From positions 327,142 through 391,141 of the forward strand of contig CAUYUJ010009391.1 in NCBI GenBank assembly GCA_963575745.1: a stretch of DNA of 64,000 nucleotides, given 5' to 3'. Position numbers and translations under genes: made by a program. The DNA comes from Prorocentrum cordatum (Eukaryota > Sar > Dinophyceae > Prorocentrales > Prorocentraceae). Each line of letters starts with the position of its first letter. The stretch's first letter is position 1. Below the pieces are notes generated by a model. That model saw only the letters and a list, made by a program, of their open reading frames with translations. It did no database searches and was not told the DNA's origin. Shown in pieces: positions 50,485 through 61,508 of this stretch.

Positions 50485-52297
50485 ACTCGGATACTCAGGG
50501 ACTCCATGTGACTATGCCGGCGGCGTATGCGGACTTACTGGTCTTGCTGAACAAGCTCGGGTACAAATTTGAACAGAATGACCATTGGACCTCACTCGGC
50601 TTCGCTAGACTGGAGGGGCCTGACCCGACGGCCGTCGACATTATCGCTCGTGGCCGGGCAGCGCTGACCTTGGTATCTCTTGCTGCTTCCCCGGTTTGGC
50701 TCCCAGCGGACGTCCAGAAGGCCTATGCCTTGCGCGTCCAGGTGACGGCCGCAGTCCATCGCTGCGAGACAGAACTGACAGCTGTTCTATCCGAGTGGCG
50801 TCGTGTCAAGGCGAGCAAGCTGCCGGTGTACAGGGAACTCGGGCTCGAGGCGTTGCGGGCCATCCAGGGGTGCGTGAACTTCCCCAACGTGAGCATCTAC
50901 ACGCAGCTCTCCGATGTGCTTCGGGCGAGGAACCCTATGGTTAAGGACAAGACGGTCGCCAGGGCTGCTGCCGCTCTCGCGGAGAAAGGCAACGACACTT
51001 TGTTGGATCAGCTGATCGGCCAGACCGCCGTCATGTGGACTCCCAGCGACCACAACGCCCTTACCCGCCTTTTTGGTCTTTCTTCCGCCGCTCCTCTCAC
51101 ACGCAATGCCCAGATTCGCTCGTCATGGTCTCCACGGTCCCCGTCACGAGCGGCCTCACCACCGTCACGAACATCACCGACCTCTGCTTCTTCCCCCTGC
51201 TGTCCGAGACGTGGCTGCCTATTGTCAAGGACGTTGTCTTCATCTCTTTCCCCTTCGAAATGGTGCTCCCTACGGTGTCGGGTTTCCCACGAGTTGGGCG
51301 ACAGGGACTGGCCCTCTTTTTCCTCCAGCAGGGCGGCCACCGGAGCATCCCCCGCATGCTTGACACGACTCCGTTGTTCCAAGTGGACGAAGTCAAGGCG
51401 TTCACGTTCGATCTGTTGGCGGACTCCTTGCATCAGTTCTTGGCGCTCACCGCTCTACCCCTGCTTGCGGGTGTGCAGTTCCGATGCCACCGGCGGAGCC
51501 CTCTGAGCACGGCGGAAATGCCCCGTGTGGCTATCGACATGGTCTTCCCAGGCTTTTTCACGGACTTCGATCTCACCACTTGCGTACAGACGCTCCGTCG
51601 CGTCCACCTGCCGACCTCGACATTCTTCGGCCCCAAGGGCCTTGCTGCAGATGCCGATTCCTTCATCTTGGAGTGCAACGGCGAAGGCGTCTTCCACCAT
51701 TACTGGACGCTGTGCAGCCAGATGTCCGTGCTCTCCAAAACGAGGTTCCTGGTCATCTCCGAGGCTTCGGCGGAGACGTGGACCTCAGCGATGGACAACG
51801 TCTACCAGCAGGATCCTGGCAACGCCGCGTCCCGCCTCAAGCATCGCCCCTCGCGATTCGGCGGCCGGGTGATTGCGTCCCCAGCTGCGCTTGCCCCCCG
51901 GGTTGCTGCGGCAAAACGCCGTGCGGCCAAGGGCTCCTCCCTCGCCGACTACACCGCTGAGGTCACAGTCAGGGGGGAGTTGGGCCTTCAAGACGCCGCG
52001 GTTCTGCACCGATTGATGGACCATGCTTGCGAGGCGTCTGGCCTTTCACTTATGCGAGCTGCGGACGCGGAGAATCCCCGCCCAGGGGAATATTACCACG
52101 CCGCTTCCCGAGATCCTTCGGCACCAGCCGGCGTGGTCAAGGTCATTGCCAAGAGCAGGGAGGACGTTTGCAAGCTCTACACGGCTCTGCACAATCAGGC
52201 GATCCAGGTCGGCCAGGACATGGTGGGATCCCAGGTGGCTAATGACTTCATCGACCTTGCAGTGGAGTCGGGAAACGACCCGAGGGCGCGGGCCTAG
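50481..52297 (+). pseudogene. LINE ORF1, one frameshift
   Basis: ATG 50,481 (MNSDTQGLHVTMPAAYADLL...) to a frame change near 51,110, then to TAG at 52,295. Two parts: a helical N-terminal region (LRVQVTAAVHRCETELTAVL) and a longer C-terminal region (LFFLQQGGHRSIPRMLDTTP, FFGPKGLAADADSFILECNG, FGGRVIASPAALAPRVAAAK, ...) ending in a segment resembling an RNA-binding fold (GVVKVIAKSREDVCKLYTAL). ORF1 of LINEs usually binds element RNA; this clade is not one I can name. Confidence 0.65.
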
Positions 52298-52772
52298 GTG
52301 CCCCCCGCGCTCGCCGAGGGCATGGGCACCTTGCTACAGGGGCGAGGTCGGTGGCCGACCTCGGAATTCAGTGCATCGATTCGCTGGGCTTCTTGGGCTT
52401 CGTTGTGCTGGTCGTCTTCAGTTCAGCGCCCACGTGGGCCGTCCTGGACCGTCCACGCCGTCGCGCGAGGGCCGCCGGACTGCTTCGCTCACGTCCCGCT
52501 GCTGCTCTTCCTTGCCATGTCGTTCTTCGCCCTACTCCCAGAGCGCCCGCATTCGTTCTGCCAGTTGTCTTCCTGCTCTGCTCTTCGCTGCCGACGAGCT
52601 CCTTCCCGACGGGGACCCCTTCGGCGCCTCGCACGACGTCCCGATCGATTTCTACCGTCGCCAACGAGTCCTCCGTGCCATCGGCGCCATTCCGTCCGAC
52701 AGGATCCTCCCGCCCCCGCTGTCTCCGGGGCGCCCGCCGCCACCCCCAGCTGGTGCGAGACGTGGCCAGTTT

Positions 52773-55700
52773 ATGGGCGACGTGGCTGTCACCGCTTGGA
52801 ATGCGCAGGCCCTCTTCGCTACCGACGTATTCCGCTTCGCGGCAAAATCTTCGTACGCGGGCCAGCTCATGCGCAAATCCGACATCTGCTTGATCACAGA
52901 GGCGCGCGGCTCGGAAACGGGCAACGGTACGTGGAGGCCTCCGGATGGTACCACTTGCTGGTGGTCTACGAGCTCCCCTCCTGGAATGGCCGGCGTTGGC
53001 GCGGTGGTCAAGGGCGATTTCCTCCGCCAGTTCTCTGCGCGCCCCAAGTGGGTGCATATTTGGCGCGGCCGGGCGGCCAAGCTATGTCTCCGTGGTCCTC
53101 TCGGCCCCCTCGACATAGTCGTTATCTACGGCCATGCGGGCAACCATCGTGGTCCTGAGGGCGCTGACCTCGACGGCGCCCCGCGGGCTCGGCGGCGCGC
53201 GGTTCACTCCTATTTCGATTTACGGGGCCTTCTCCGCGACAAGATCGGCTCCAGTCTAGCTCCGCCCGACGACTGCCTCGCCATCTTGGGCGGTGATTTC
53301 AACTGCGCCGTGGATTCTTAAGGACAGAGTCTCTCTCGGCATGGCGGAGTGCACAGGCCGTCGGGACCAGCGGGGCGAACAGCATTTCCAGACAGTCATC
53401 GGCAAAAGATTTGGCATGGTGGACATGTGCCAGGGCGAATCCACGCACGCCTCGGCCCCCCCCCCGCTCCCGCCTCGACCGCATATACGCCAACTACCAT
53501 CTGGCTGAGCAGCTGGATCGACACATCCGCTGCACGGCACTAGAGTGGCGCCACGATCTCTCGCATCACCGGGCCGTCTACTTCGCCAGGCGCCCCCCGC
53601 AGCCAGTTGATGACGCGGGCAGGCCTGTGTCCTCAGGGGCTCTCTCAGATCCTTCCTCCCCGCGCCGGGTGGCGCTCGCTTGCCAGGAGGCTCGCCGGGG
53701 GCATCCCGATGCCACCGCACTGGAGCGCCTCAAATTGTTCAAGACGGTCCTGAGACTGGTCGCGACCCGCCTGAACAGGGAGCGTGGTGCGCCCCCTCCT
53801 GCGGCAAGCCTTGAAGACCGCCTTGGTTGCACGTTGAAGTTCATCCGCGCCGCTGAGGCTCGCCACATTGAACAAATCTCTACGTGTCTCCTTCGCTATC
53901 CTGACCTGTGCGGCGTGGTGGACAACCCTTATCGTGTCGACGGTAACATGACGAGGCATCTCCGTGGCGCTCGACTCCACGCTGTGCAACTTGCCCGTGA
54001 GCACGCCATCGACGAGCTTGGTCACTCGCACCCAGACCTCAAAAGCCAGGACACTTTCCGCGCCGCCCAGGCGCGCCAACGGAATACTAGGCTCATCTAC
54101 CGCCTCGCCCCTGGGCGCGCGGGCGGTGTTTCGGCGATGCAGAAGCCCAGCGGGGAGGTTGTCGCCCAGCCCGATGCGAAGGCCGCCGCCTCACGACCCC
54201 ACTGGGTCGAGGTCTTCCGGGCGAGAGGCGTCAACATTTCAAAGCTGGATCAGTGGACTGCCGAGGATATCGACACCCGCCCCCTCTCAGACACGGCGCC
54301 GCTGCGCCCGTCGACATTCCGAGTTGCCCGTCGACAGATCAGACGTGTTATTTTGACAGCAAATAACTTTTCACCAGGGCCGGACGGCATCCCTTTCCAG
54401 GCATGGAGGTGCGTTGTGGGGCTTTCGGTTGATATCCTTTGCGACGCTTTCCAGGCGCTCGCGCAGGACGACGGCCGGGACCTCATGAGCGAGTCCTTGG
54501 GCGACTTCAACGCTAGCCTCCTTTTCTTCCTCCCCAAGAAACCTTCGGGGATCGCGCCCGCAGGGGAAGGGTGCTACGAACCAGCCAGCGCGAGGCCCCT
54601 GAACGTCACACATACTGACGATAGGTTGTTGGCGAGCGCGGTCCGAGCCCTTATTGAACCCAAGCTCGGTGACAGAGTCTCCAGCATCCAACGCGGGTTC
54701 ATCGGCGGCCGTTCCATGTTGTCGAATCTCATTGACATCGAGGAGGCCTCCGTCCACGCTGCGTGCGCCTCGGACTCGGGCGGCGCAGTCTTCTTCGACT
54801 TCGCGGCTGCATTCCCCTCGGTGGAGAGGCCGTTCCTCACGGCTGTCTTCAGGTCGCTGGGGTGGCCAAGTTGGCTTTTAGATTTCATCGAGGTGTTATA
54901 TAATAACAACTACTGCGACATGGTTATCGATGGAGCCCGTTATCGCGGCTCCGGCATCGACCGGGGCATTCGCCAAGGGCGCCCCTTCTCTCCGTTTTTA
55001 GTCGCCGTGGCTTCCGGCCTCTTGCTGCGCAAGCTGGTGCGCGACCTCCCCTCTGGCACCACCCGCGCCTACGCCGACGACGCCGCGCACGTGGACCCCA
55101 TGCTTCTCGACCATCTCGGCGCCCTCGAGACGATCTTCAGCGAGTGCGCGGAGATTTCTGGTTTAATGCTGAATTTGGGAAAATCGGTTCTCGCCCCCCT
55201 CGGGGGGCTATCGCGCCAGCAAATGCGAGAGCAGTTGCGGGAGAAGGCGCCGCTATGGGGTGCCATGGAGATCGCCGACGCCGCCAAGTACCTCGGCTGG
55301 GTCCCGGGCGGGGTCGCAAATCTTGGGAAGGGGCGTTGAGGAAGATGGAGGACAGGGCTGCAGTCTGGGGCAAGATGGGCGCAGGCATGTTGCATACTAT
55401 TGAGGCCTACCGCGTCTTCATCATCTCCGTTACCTCCTTCGTCGCACAGCTGGACCCCCTCCCGGAGTCGTTCCCGGAGGTGGAAAAACGAGTTGTTCAG
55501 AAGTTGTTCCCTGGCCCGGCGAACTGGTTTCACGCAGACTTTTTGAAGGTATTGCAGAATTTCGGCATGCCGCGGAACTTCTCCGACGCGCAGGCCATCG
55601 CCCACGTTGCGAAAGTTCGCGTTGCACTCCACGAGGCGCGCTGCAGCGGAGGACTTCGTATTCCAGCCCGCGCGGCGTCGCTCCGCGCGGTGCTCTCCGA

Positions 55701-56445
55701 CTTGGACAACGTGCAGCGGCTGGGATCCCGGTTAGCTTGGGCTTCGTCTAATTTTCTTTTCTCTCTCGATGCCGCTCTTCGGAAGTTCACCGGCATGGGG
55801 GCCAAGACGGCGGAGCTCTTGGACACGTCATCCAAGGAGGGCCACCCCGGCGGGTGGCAGGCCAGGGCTTTGACCGCAACGCAGCCTTCTTTCGTCGCGG
55901 CGTCGTTGACAGCCATGCGGCGCTCCCTGGACAAATGGCAAATCCCCGCACTCCCTGGACACCGATGCCTTCGTCTCCAGCGCTCCTTGCAGGTCATCGC
56001 GAAGCTGATGCCCCCACGAGTTCTCGCCGCAGTTCTTCGGGCCATTTTAAACGGGTGGATGACTGCCCGTCGGTTTCAGCAGTAGGGCCGGTGCTTGCTC
56101 GGATGCCAGAGGCTCGAGGACTCCGTGACGCACTACGGGAGGTGCGCATGTTACCATTCCTTTTGCGGACGCTTCCTGAACTTGGCGAGACCACCAGCGG
56201 GCCACGAATTGGAGGAGTTCTTGCTCCTGGGCGGGGAGAGCAGTACAAAGGGAAGCGGGCGCGCCAAGGCTCTGAGGGCGCTGAGCGTTTATGCTTTGTA
56301 TCGCACGCACAATGCGGTGCGGTGCGCCGGCTCTTCTGGCCCATGTGCGGATCTCTTGCGAGGCTATGTGCGTGAAGGAGTGCGGGGCCACGCGAAGGCA
56401 TCGTCGCTGCTGCAGGCGGCGTTCAAGCGCCCGCGCCCGGAGTGA
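52773..56445 (+). pseudogene. LINE ORF2: endonuclease, reverse transcriptase, C-terminal zinc knuckle
   Basis: Endonuclease from 52,773 (VAVTAWNAQALFATDVF, ICLITEARGSETGN, LAILGGDFNCAVD), shifting frame near 53,317 and again in a C-run near 53,456, then RLDRIYANYHLAEQ and LSHHRAV, where the usual Asp of S-D-H is His. RT (54,320-55,310): ANNFSPGPDGIPFQAW, RPLNVTHTDDRLLA, GAVFFDFAAAFPSV, GIRQGRPFSPFL, RAYADDAAHV with the YADD catalytic box, and LMLNLGKSVLAPLG. A shift near 55,315 leads to a helical C-terminal region, a TAG at 56,083-56,085, and CLLGCQRLEDSVTHYGRC, a CX3CX8HX3C knuckle. The preceding 52,298-52,772 segment is open in more than one frame and unassigned. Confidence 0.85.
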
Positions 56446-57250
56446 GGCGCCGTCTCCTCCCCTGGTCCTCCCTCCTCCTCCTTGCCCCTCCCTCTGGCTT
56501 CTCGCTCCCTCGCGCGATGATCCGCGGGCCGCGACGGCGGAAGGGGTTAGGTTTCACGTCGGCTCCCGCCCGTTTCTTAGTCCTGGTTTAACGCGCGTGC
56601 TCGCCTACTGCAGGTTGGCGCGTGCGTCGTCCCGATTTTTGTTGGCAGATCTTTTGATTTTGTGGGTGCCTGTCCTCTCCTCTCGTCGTCGTCGTCCTCC
56701 TCCTCTTCCTCTTGTCAGCAAAATCTCCACTCGGGCTGGGGAGCTTGTGTTGATGACTTTGTTTCGGTTGCGCGCGCTATCTCGCTTTATTGCATCATTT
56801 TGCCGGCTATTTTGCCTCTGCTTGGGCGTGTCAGGGTCTACACGCGTCGGCGAGCTGTGAGAGCCGCTCTCGGCTAATACGCTGGCCTCTCCTCTTTTCC
56901 TCCTGCCTTTCCCCTCTTGTCTTTCCTCCTCCTCTCCCCGGTGGCGCTGATACGTTTTAGGTTGAATTCGTATCGCCGCATGCGTCTTCCCCACACTTCG
57001 GGGCCGCAATTCGTGACACGGCTGGCCGCCCAGGGACGTTTCAGTTTCAACCCTCCGCGGGGCGTGATGCTATCTCTCTCGTCGCCCGCTTTCCCTGCTC
57101 GCCTTCCTCCCCAAACGCTCGCCCGGGCAATAATTGTCACCGGTTGCTCTTTTAATTGGCCGTTGTCTGTCTAGGGGGGGCATGATTTGTCCGCTCCAGC
57201 CGCGTGGTGTACAGTTTCGCTGTCCGCTCCCATCTTTTCCCTCAAAAAAA
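56446..57250 (+). other. LINE 3' untranslated region and poly(A)
   Basis: CT-rich stretches with GTCGTCGTCCTCCTCCTC, no ORF of note, ending TTTTCCCTC and seven A before the target duplication. Confidence 0.75.
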
Positions 57251-57835
57251 GCCTGAAAATAGTATCGATGACGATGCGGATGACGAGTCCTACTCTCGAG
57301 GTGCTGTCGATGACAATGGTGGTGACGAGCATGTGTTTCAAGACGGTGCCGATGATGATGGTGATGACGAGAATGGTAGTCACGATGTTGTCGATGACGA
57401 TGCTGGTGACATGCATCAGCCTGACGATAGTATCGATGACGATGCAGATGACGAGTCCTACTCTCGAGGTGCTGTCGATGACAATGGTGGTGACGAGCAT
57501 ATGTTTCAAGACAGTGCCGATGATGCGCATGACAAGTATGGTAGTCAAGATGCTGTCGATGACGATGCTGATGACATGCACCAGTCTGAAGATAGTATCG
57601 ATGATGATGCTGATGACGAGTATTACTCCCAAGAAGCTGTCGATGTCAATGGTGGTGACGAGCATGTGCTTCAAGACAGTGCCGATGACGATGGTGATGA
57701 CGAGAATGGTAGTCACGATGTTGTCGATGACGATGCTGGTGACATGCATCAGCCTGAAGGCAGTATCGATGACGATGCGGATGACGAGTCCTACTCTCGA
57801 GGTGCTGTTGATGACAATGGTGGTGACGAGCATGT
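57251..57835 (+). repeat. 168-bp Asp-rich repeat array, right half
   Basis: CAGCCTGA or CAGTCTGA at 57,418, 57,582 and 57,750 (spacing 164-168). Encodes SIDDDADDESYSRGAVDDNG-type units in the same frame that the left half would use if the LINE and one target copy were removed. After 57,835 the sequence changes to TGGAATGCAACG and then GA-rich DNA. Confidence 0.85.
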
Positions 57836-57944
57836 GAACCATCATCCTCCCACCTTCCTTCCTCCCTCATTGGAATGCAACGCACTGCGATGGCAACGCA
57901 ATGCAATTGCAATACGACCGATTGCAATGCAATGGAAAGCAATG

Positions 57945-58258
57945 CTAAGGAGGGAGGAAGATGAGGAGTGAGGAGGGAGGGGGAGGGATGAGGAGTGAAG
58001 GGGGAGGGGGAGGGATGAGGGGAGGGGGAGTGAAAGGGAGGAGGGGGACGAGGAGGGATGAGGGAGGATAGTGGAAGGGATGAGGGGAGGGGGAGTGGAA
58101 GGGGAGGGAGGGGTAGGGATGAGGGGAGGGATGAGGGGAGGGGGGGGGGATGAGGGGAGGGATGATGGGAGAGGGAAGGGTGAGGGGAGAGATGAGGGGA
58201 GGGGAGGTGGAAGGAGGGAGGGGGAGGGGGAGTGGAAGGGGGGAGGGGAGGGGAGCGG
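57945..58258 (+). repeat. GGGATGAGGGGAGGGGGAGTG repeats
   Basis: Irregular repeats of GGGATGAGGGGAGGGG and AGTGGAAGGG. A short relative, GGGAGGGGAGGGGAGCGGAC, precedes the second flank copy at 63,190. Confidence 0.8.
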
Positions 58259-59425
58259 ACAAACTAAATTAAACAAAAATATGAAATATAATGATTTCGG
58301 GATAAGTTCTGAGGGAGGGATGCTCGAGTTTGTCCGAAATCATGTTTGTTTTTTGTTTCCCCCCCGTTTTTTGTTTTTTCCTGCGGTTTTGCTTGATTCC
58401 GCCCCCGATGAGGGAATCTGATTGGAAGGAGGAGGAGAAGGAGGAGGATAAGGAGGAATGGGAAGGGGAGGAAGAGGAGTGGAGAAGAGACGTATCGATG
58501 CCCTTCGAAAACCGTTTCAAAGACGTCGGAACCACAAAATGCAACCGTCGATTTCAGCAGGGGGGAATACGCCAGGACCTATATATATATATATATAATA
58601 CCCCGTGCACGAGGCCCGGGCGCCCGGGGCCCGGAGCCCGAACGCGAATGGCAGGACCAGGGTTTCCCAGACCGCTCCCAGAGCACCCCGGAGCGGCCCT
58701 GGAGCTCCCAGACTGCCCCAGAGAGCTCCCAGAAACCCTCGAGGACTTGGACAAGCCCCTCCAAGACAGCCCAGATAGCCCCAACGTGGCCCCATATGAG
58801 TTCGAGACGGCAAATCAACAGCCCAAGAGGCCTCCAAGGGGCCTCAAGAGAGCTCCGAGAACATTCCGAGAGAGCCCGAAGAGGCCCAAATCGTTGATTT
58901 CCATTGGTTTTTATGTTTTTCGGTGTCTCGCGTTTCCGACCTTCCGACGCTCCACGACGGCCCACGACGCCCCCAAGACCGCCCCAAGACCGCCGAAGAG
59001 GCACCCAAAAGAGCCCCAAGACGGCCCCAGGGAGCCAAACATTGTCTTGGAGGAGCCTCAGACGGCCCAAAAAGAGCCCCAGGACAGGCCCAAGCTGGGC
59101 CACAGAGCGGGAGCGGGAGGCGCCAAGGCGCTCCAAGACGGCCCAGATGGCCCCAACGTGGCCTCGGATGGGCCCAACACGGCCAATTCACAGCCCAAGA
59201 GGCCTCCAAGAGGCCTCAAGAGAGCTCCGAGAGGCGTCCCGAGAGAGCCCGAAGAGGCCCAAATCCTTGATTTCCATGATTTGTTTTTCACTGTGTTTTT
59301 CGGTGTCTCGCGTTTTCGACCTTCGACGCTCCACGACGGCCCACGACGCCCCCAAGACCGCCCCAAGACCACCGCAGAGGCCCCCAAAAGAGCCCCAGGA
59401 CGGCCCCAGGGAGCCCGAGGACAGG
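58259..59425 (-). repeat. FKBP upstream flank: duplicated segment and ~350-bp repeat units
   Basis: 58,259-58,620 and 63,215-63,600 share ATGATTTCGGGATAA, GAGGGAGGGATGCTCGA and CTTCGAAA(A)CCGTTTCAAAG. From 58,600 the GGCCTCTTGGG family in reverse orientation forms units of about 350-375 bp containing GAGCGGGAGCGGGAGGC and a TTGATTTCCATTGGTTTTTA core (58,888; 59,265). A (TA)n of 22 bp is at 58,580. Confidence 0.8.
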
Positions 59426-59429
59426 TTTT

Positions 59430-59441
59430 TTTCGGCTCAAG
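59430..59441 (+). other. Possible truncated spliced leader upstream of the FKBP gene
   Basis: TTTCGGCTCAAG matches 11 of the last 12 DinoSL bases and follows a T-run directly abutting the repeat array. It could instead be a polypyrimidine tract plus AG used as the trans-splice acceptor for the gene. Distance to ATG is 69 bases. Confidence 0.5.
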
Positions 59442-59510
59442 GTATTCTGGTGGGCGGGGCAGATACTCGGGTGAGGCGCGAGAGGGGCGGCGCGCCATCC
59501 CTGCCCGGCG

Positions 59511-61142
59511 ATGTCTGACGACGACCTCATGTCGCCGCCCGGCGGCCCTGCGGAGGACGACTCCGACTACGGGGACCTTCCCCAGGACACGGGGCTGCCC
59601 GGGGGCTCAGAGCTCCCAGATGGAATTCAGAAGGAGATCATCAACGAGGCGGATCCCGACGATTGGAAGAGGCCGAAGTCTGGCGACGAGGTGACGGTCC
59701 ACTACGTCGGCAAATTGGCGTCCGACGGATCGGTGTTTGACTCGTCGAGAGACAGGCAGACGCCCTTCGTCTTCACCCTTGGCAAGGGCGACGTGATCGC
59801 AGGCTGGGACAAGGGCGTCGCCACGATGAAGAAGGGCGAGCTCGCCACGTTCACGATTTCCCCAGAGTTCGCCTACGGGGCCACAGGCCAGCCGCCCAAG
59901 ATCCCGGAGGACGCCACGCTAATCTTTGAGATCGAGCTGCTGTCCTTCGTCGCCAAGGACGACCTCTTCGGGGATGGCTGCGTGATCAAGACGGTGTTAG
60001 CGGAGGGCACCGGGTGGACGAAGCCTAAGCTCGACGATGAGGTGTTCATTGATGTGCGGGCCACCGCGGCGGCGGGGGGGCCCGCGAAGGATTGGGCCGG
60101 CCTGGAGTACAGGCTGGGCTCCAGCGCCCTCGGGCCGCTGGGCAGGGCCTGCGACGCCGCCCTGAAGGGCATGAAGAAGGGCGAGGAGGCCCTGCTGCGG
60201 TGTACCAAAGATTATTCATGCGAAGATTGGTCCGATGGCGTGGAGGTGACCATCAAGCTGCAGGAGATCTTCGAGACGCGCGACATCTCCTTCAGGAAAG
60301 ACGGTGCCGTCCTCAAGAAGAGAACTCGAGAAGGCGAGGGTCATGCCACACCGACGGAGGCTTCGAAGGTGACACTCAGTGTGGAGGACGCGCGGCAAGC
60401 TGACGCGCTGGTCCCGGGCTTTGCGAGCCAGGTGCTGGAGTTCACCCTCGGCAGCGGGGAGGTGTGCGACGCGCTCGAGTGCGCGGCCGCGCACATGAAG
60501 AGGCTCGAGCGGGCGACGCTGACCGTGGCGCGCCCAGCGCTGGCCGCGGAGGCCAGACTGGGCCTGAGGGACGTTGGCGCTGGTGGCGAGTCGATCGTCC
60601 TCAAGCTCGAGATGAAGGAGTTCGAGAATGGTAAGGAGCAGTGGAACATGTCGGACGAGGAGAAGCTGAAGTTCTGCGACGAGCGCAAGGCCCTGGGGAA
60701 CTCGCTCTTCAAGGCGGGCAGACTGGACCTGGCCCTCGGGCGCTACAAGAAGGTCGGTGATGTACTCTCATACATCGACAATTTCCCTGAAGACGCCAGG
60801 GCGAAGGCACGGGAATTGAAGCAGGCATGCGAGCTGAATATGGCCATGTGTTATCTGAGAAGGAACGACTATGACGAGGCCAAGGCTGCTTGCAACAAGG
60901 TGTTGAACGACGACAGAGGCAACGTGAAGGCCCTCTACCGGCGGGCCCAGTGCGAGCACGCGCTCCGCAATTTCGAGGAGTGCATCAGGGACTGCAAGCG
61001 CGTGGCCGAGGGGGACCCGCAGAACCGGGAAGTCCGGGCCCTGCTGAAGCAGGCCATGGAGGGCCAGAAGGAGGTGAACAGACAGGCGAAGGGGATGTAC
61101 GCGAACATGATGAGTGGTTTGGGCAAGTCCGCGGGAGCGTGA
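59511..61142 (+). CDS. FKBP-type peptidyl-prolyl isomerase with three FKBP modules and TPR domain
   Basis: 543 aa, ATG 59,511 to TGA 61,140, no intron. Residues 1-45 are acidic and disordered. FKBP module 1 (about 52-148) keeps the pocket residues seen in FKBP12: Y65, F76, D77, F88, V95, I96, W99, Y122 and F139, so isomerase activity is likely. Module 2 (about 152-260) and module 3 (about 262-375) are diverged and lack most of them, as in large plant and animal FKBPs where they are structural. The TPR part (about 385-515) has the Hsp90/Hsp70 carboxylate-clamp residues in ERKALGNSLF, CELNMAMCYL and VKALYRRAQ. Expected role: cytosolic or nuclear co-chaperone of the FKBP52/ROF1 type. Length and order match that family (about 460-580 aa). 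Single-exon structure, a leader-like word upstream and flanking arrays of one repeat type suggest a retroposed copy; the frame is fully intact. Confidence 0.93.
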   Translation: MSDDDLMSPPGGPAEDDSDYGDLPQDTGLPGGSELPDGIQKEIINEADPDDWKRPKSGDEVTVHYVGKLASDGSVFDSSRDRQTPFVFTLGKGDVIAGWDKGVATMKKGELATFTISPEFAYGATGQPPKIPEDATLIFEIELLSFVAKDDLFGDGCVIKTVLAEGTGWTKPKLDDEVFIDVRATAAAGGPAKDWAGLEYRLGSSALGPLGRACDAALKGMKKGEEALLRCTKDYSCEDWSDGVEVTIKLQEIFETRDISFRKDGAVLKKRTREGEGHATPTEASKVTLSVEDARQADALVPGFASQVLEFTLGSGEVCDALECAAAHMKRLERATLTVARPALAAEARLGLRDVGAGGESIVLKLEMKEFENGKEQWNMSDEEKLKFCDERKALGNSLFKAGRLDLALGRYKKVGDVLSYIDNFPEDARAKARELKQACELNMAMCYLRRNDYDEAKAACNKVLNDDRGNVKALYRRAQCEHALRNFEECIRDCKRVAEGDPQNREVRALLKQAMEGQKEVNRQAKGMYANMMSGLGKSAGA

Positions 61143-61508
61143 CGGCAGCTGTTTCTGAGGCCGCCTTCGTGGGCGCGCGCAAGCAACGCCCGCGCATCAG
61201 ATGTGTATTTCCGCCGCCCTCGTCTCTGGCGGTCATGGTACTTGGATGTATCGGCCAGCCCACGGTACGGGCAGGGAGCACCGGATCCACGCTGGCCAAG
61301 GCCTGAGGTCCACCGTGCACGCCGCTGTACAGGATGATGTTTGCATCTCGCGATTTTTGTTGTTTTTGAGCATATCTACCCGGTGTCGCATTTGAAGTGC
61401 GAGGTATAGTCGGCTTCTCGGCCTGTGAGCTTGCGCGCCAGCGGCTAGGATGCTTAACATACCAAATACCAGGATCGCAGCTCCTCGCCTGAGCGAAAAG
61501 AAAAAGAG
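61143..61508 (+). other. FKBP 3' untranslated region with A-rich end
   Basis: Non-repetitive DNA to about 61,490, then GCGAAAAGAAAAAGAGAGCC where the ~350-bp array resumes. The A-rich junction could be the remnant of a poly(A) tail. Confidence 0.5.

Larger units (their letters stand above)
50254..57250 (+). mobile_element. 7.0-kb non-LTR retrotransposon (LINE) with 5' spliced-leader relic, poly(A) and 17-bp TSD
   Basis: The 5' end is TTGGCTCAAG, the last ten bases of the DinoSL; the 3' end is A7 (57,244-57,250). GCCTGAAGATCGTATCG (50,237-50,253) and GCCTGAAAATAGTATCG (57,251-57,267) flank it, 15 of 17 identical, and both derive from the host repeat consensus. Between lie a small zinc-finger-like frame, ORF1, and ORF2 with apurinic-type endonuclease, reverse transcriptase and a C-terminal CCHC. 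Four or more frameshifts and a TAG make it inactive as assembled. Confidence 0.92.

Noticed and set aside
49820-57835. CRISPR-like array
   Set aside because: Units are contiguous 168-bp repeats without unique spacers, in eukaryotic DNA; the same holds for the 77-bp and 83-bp arrays.
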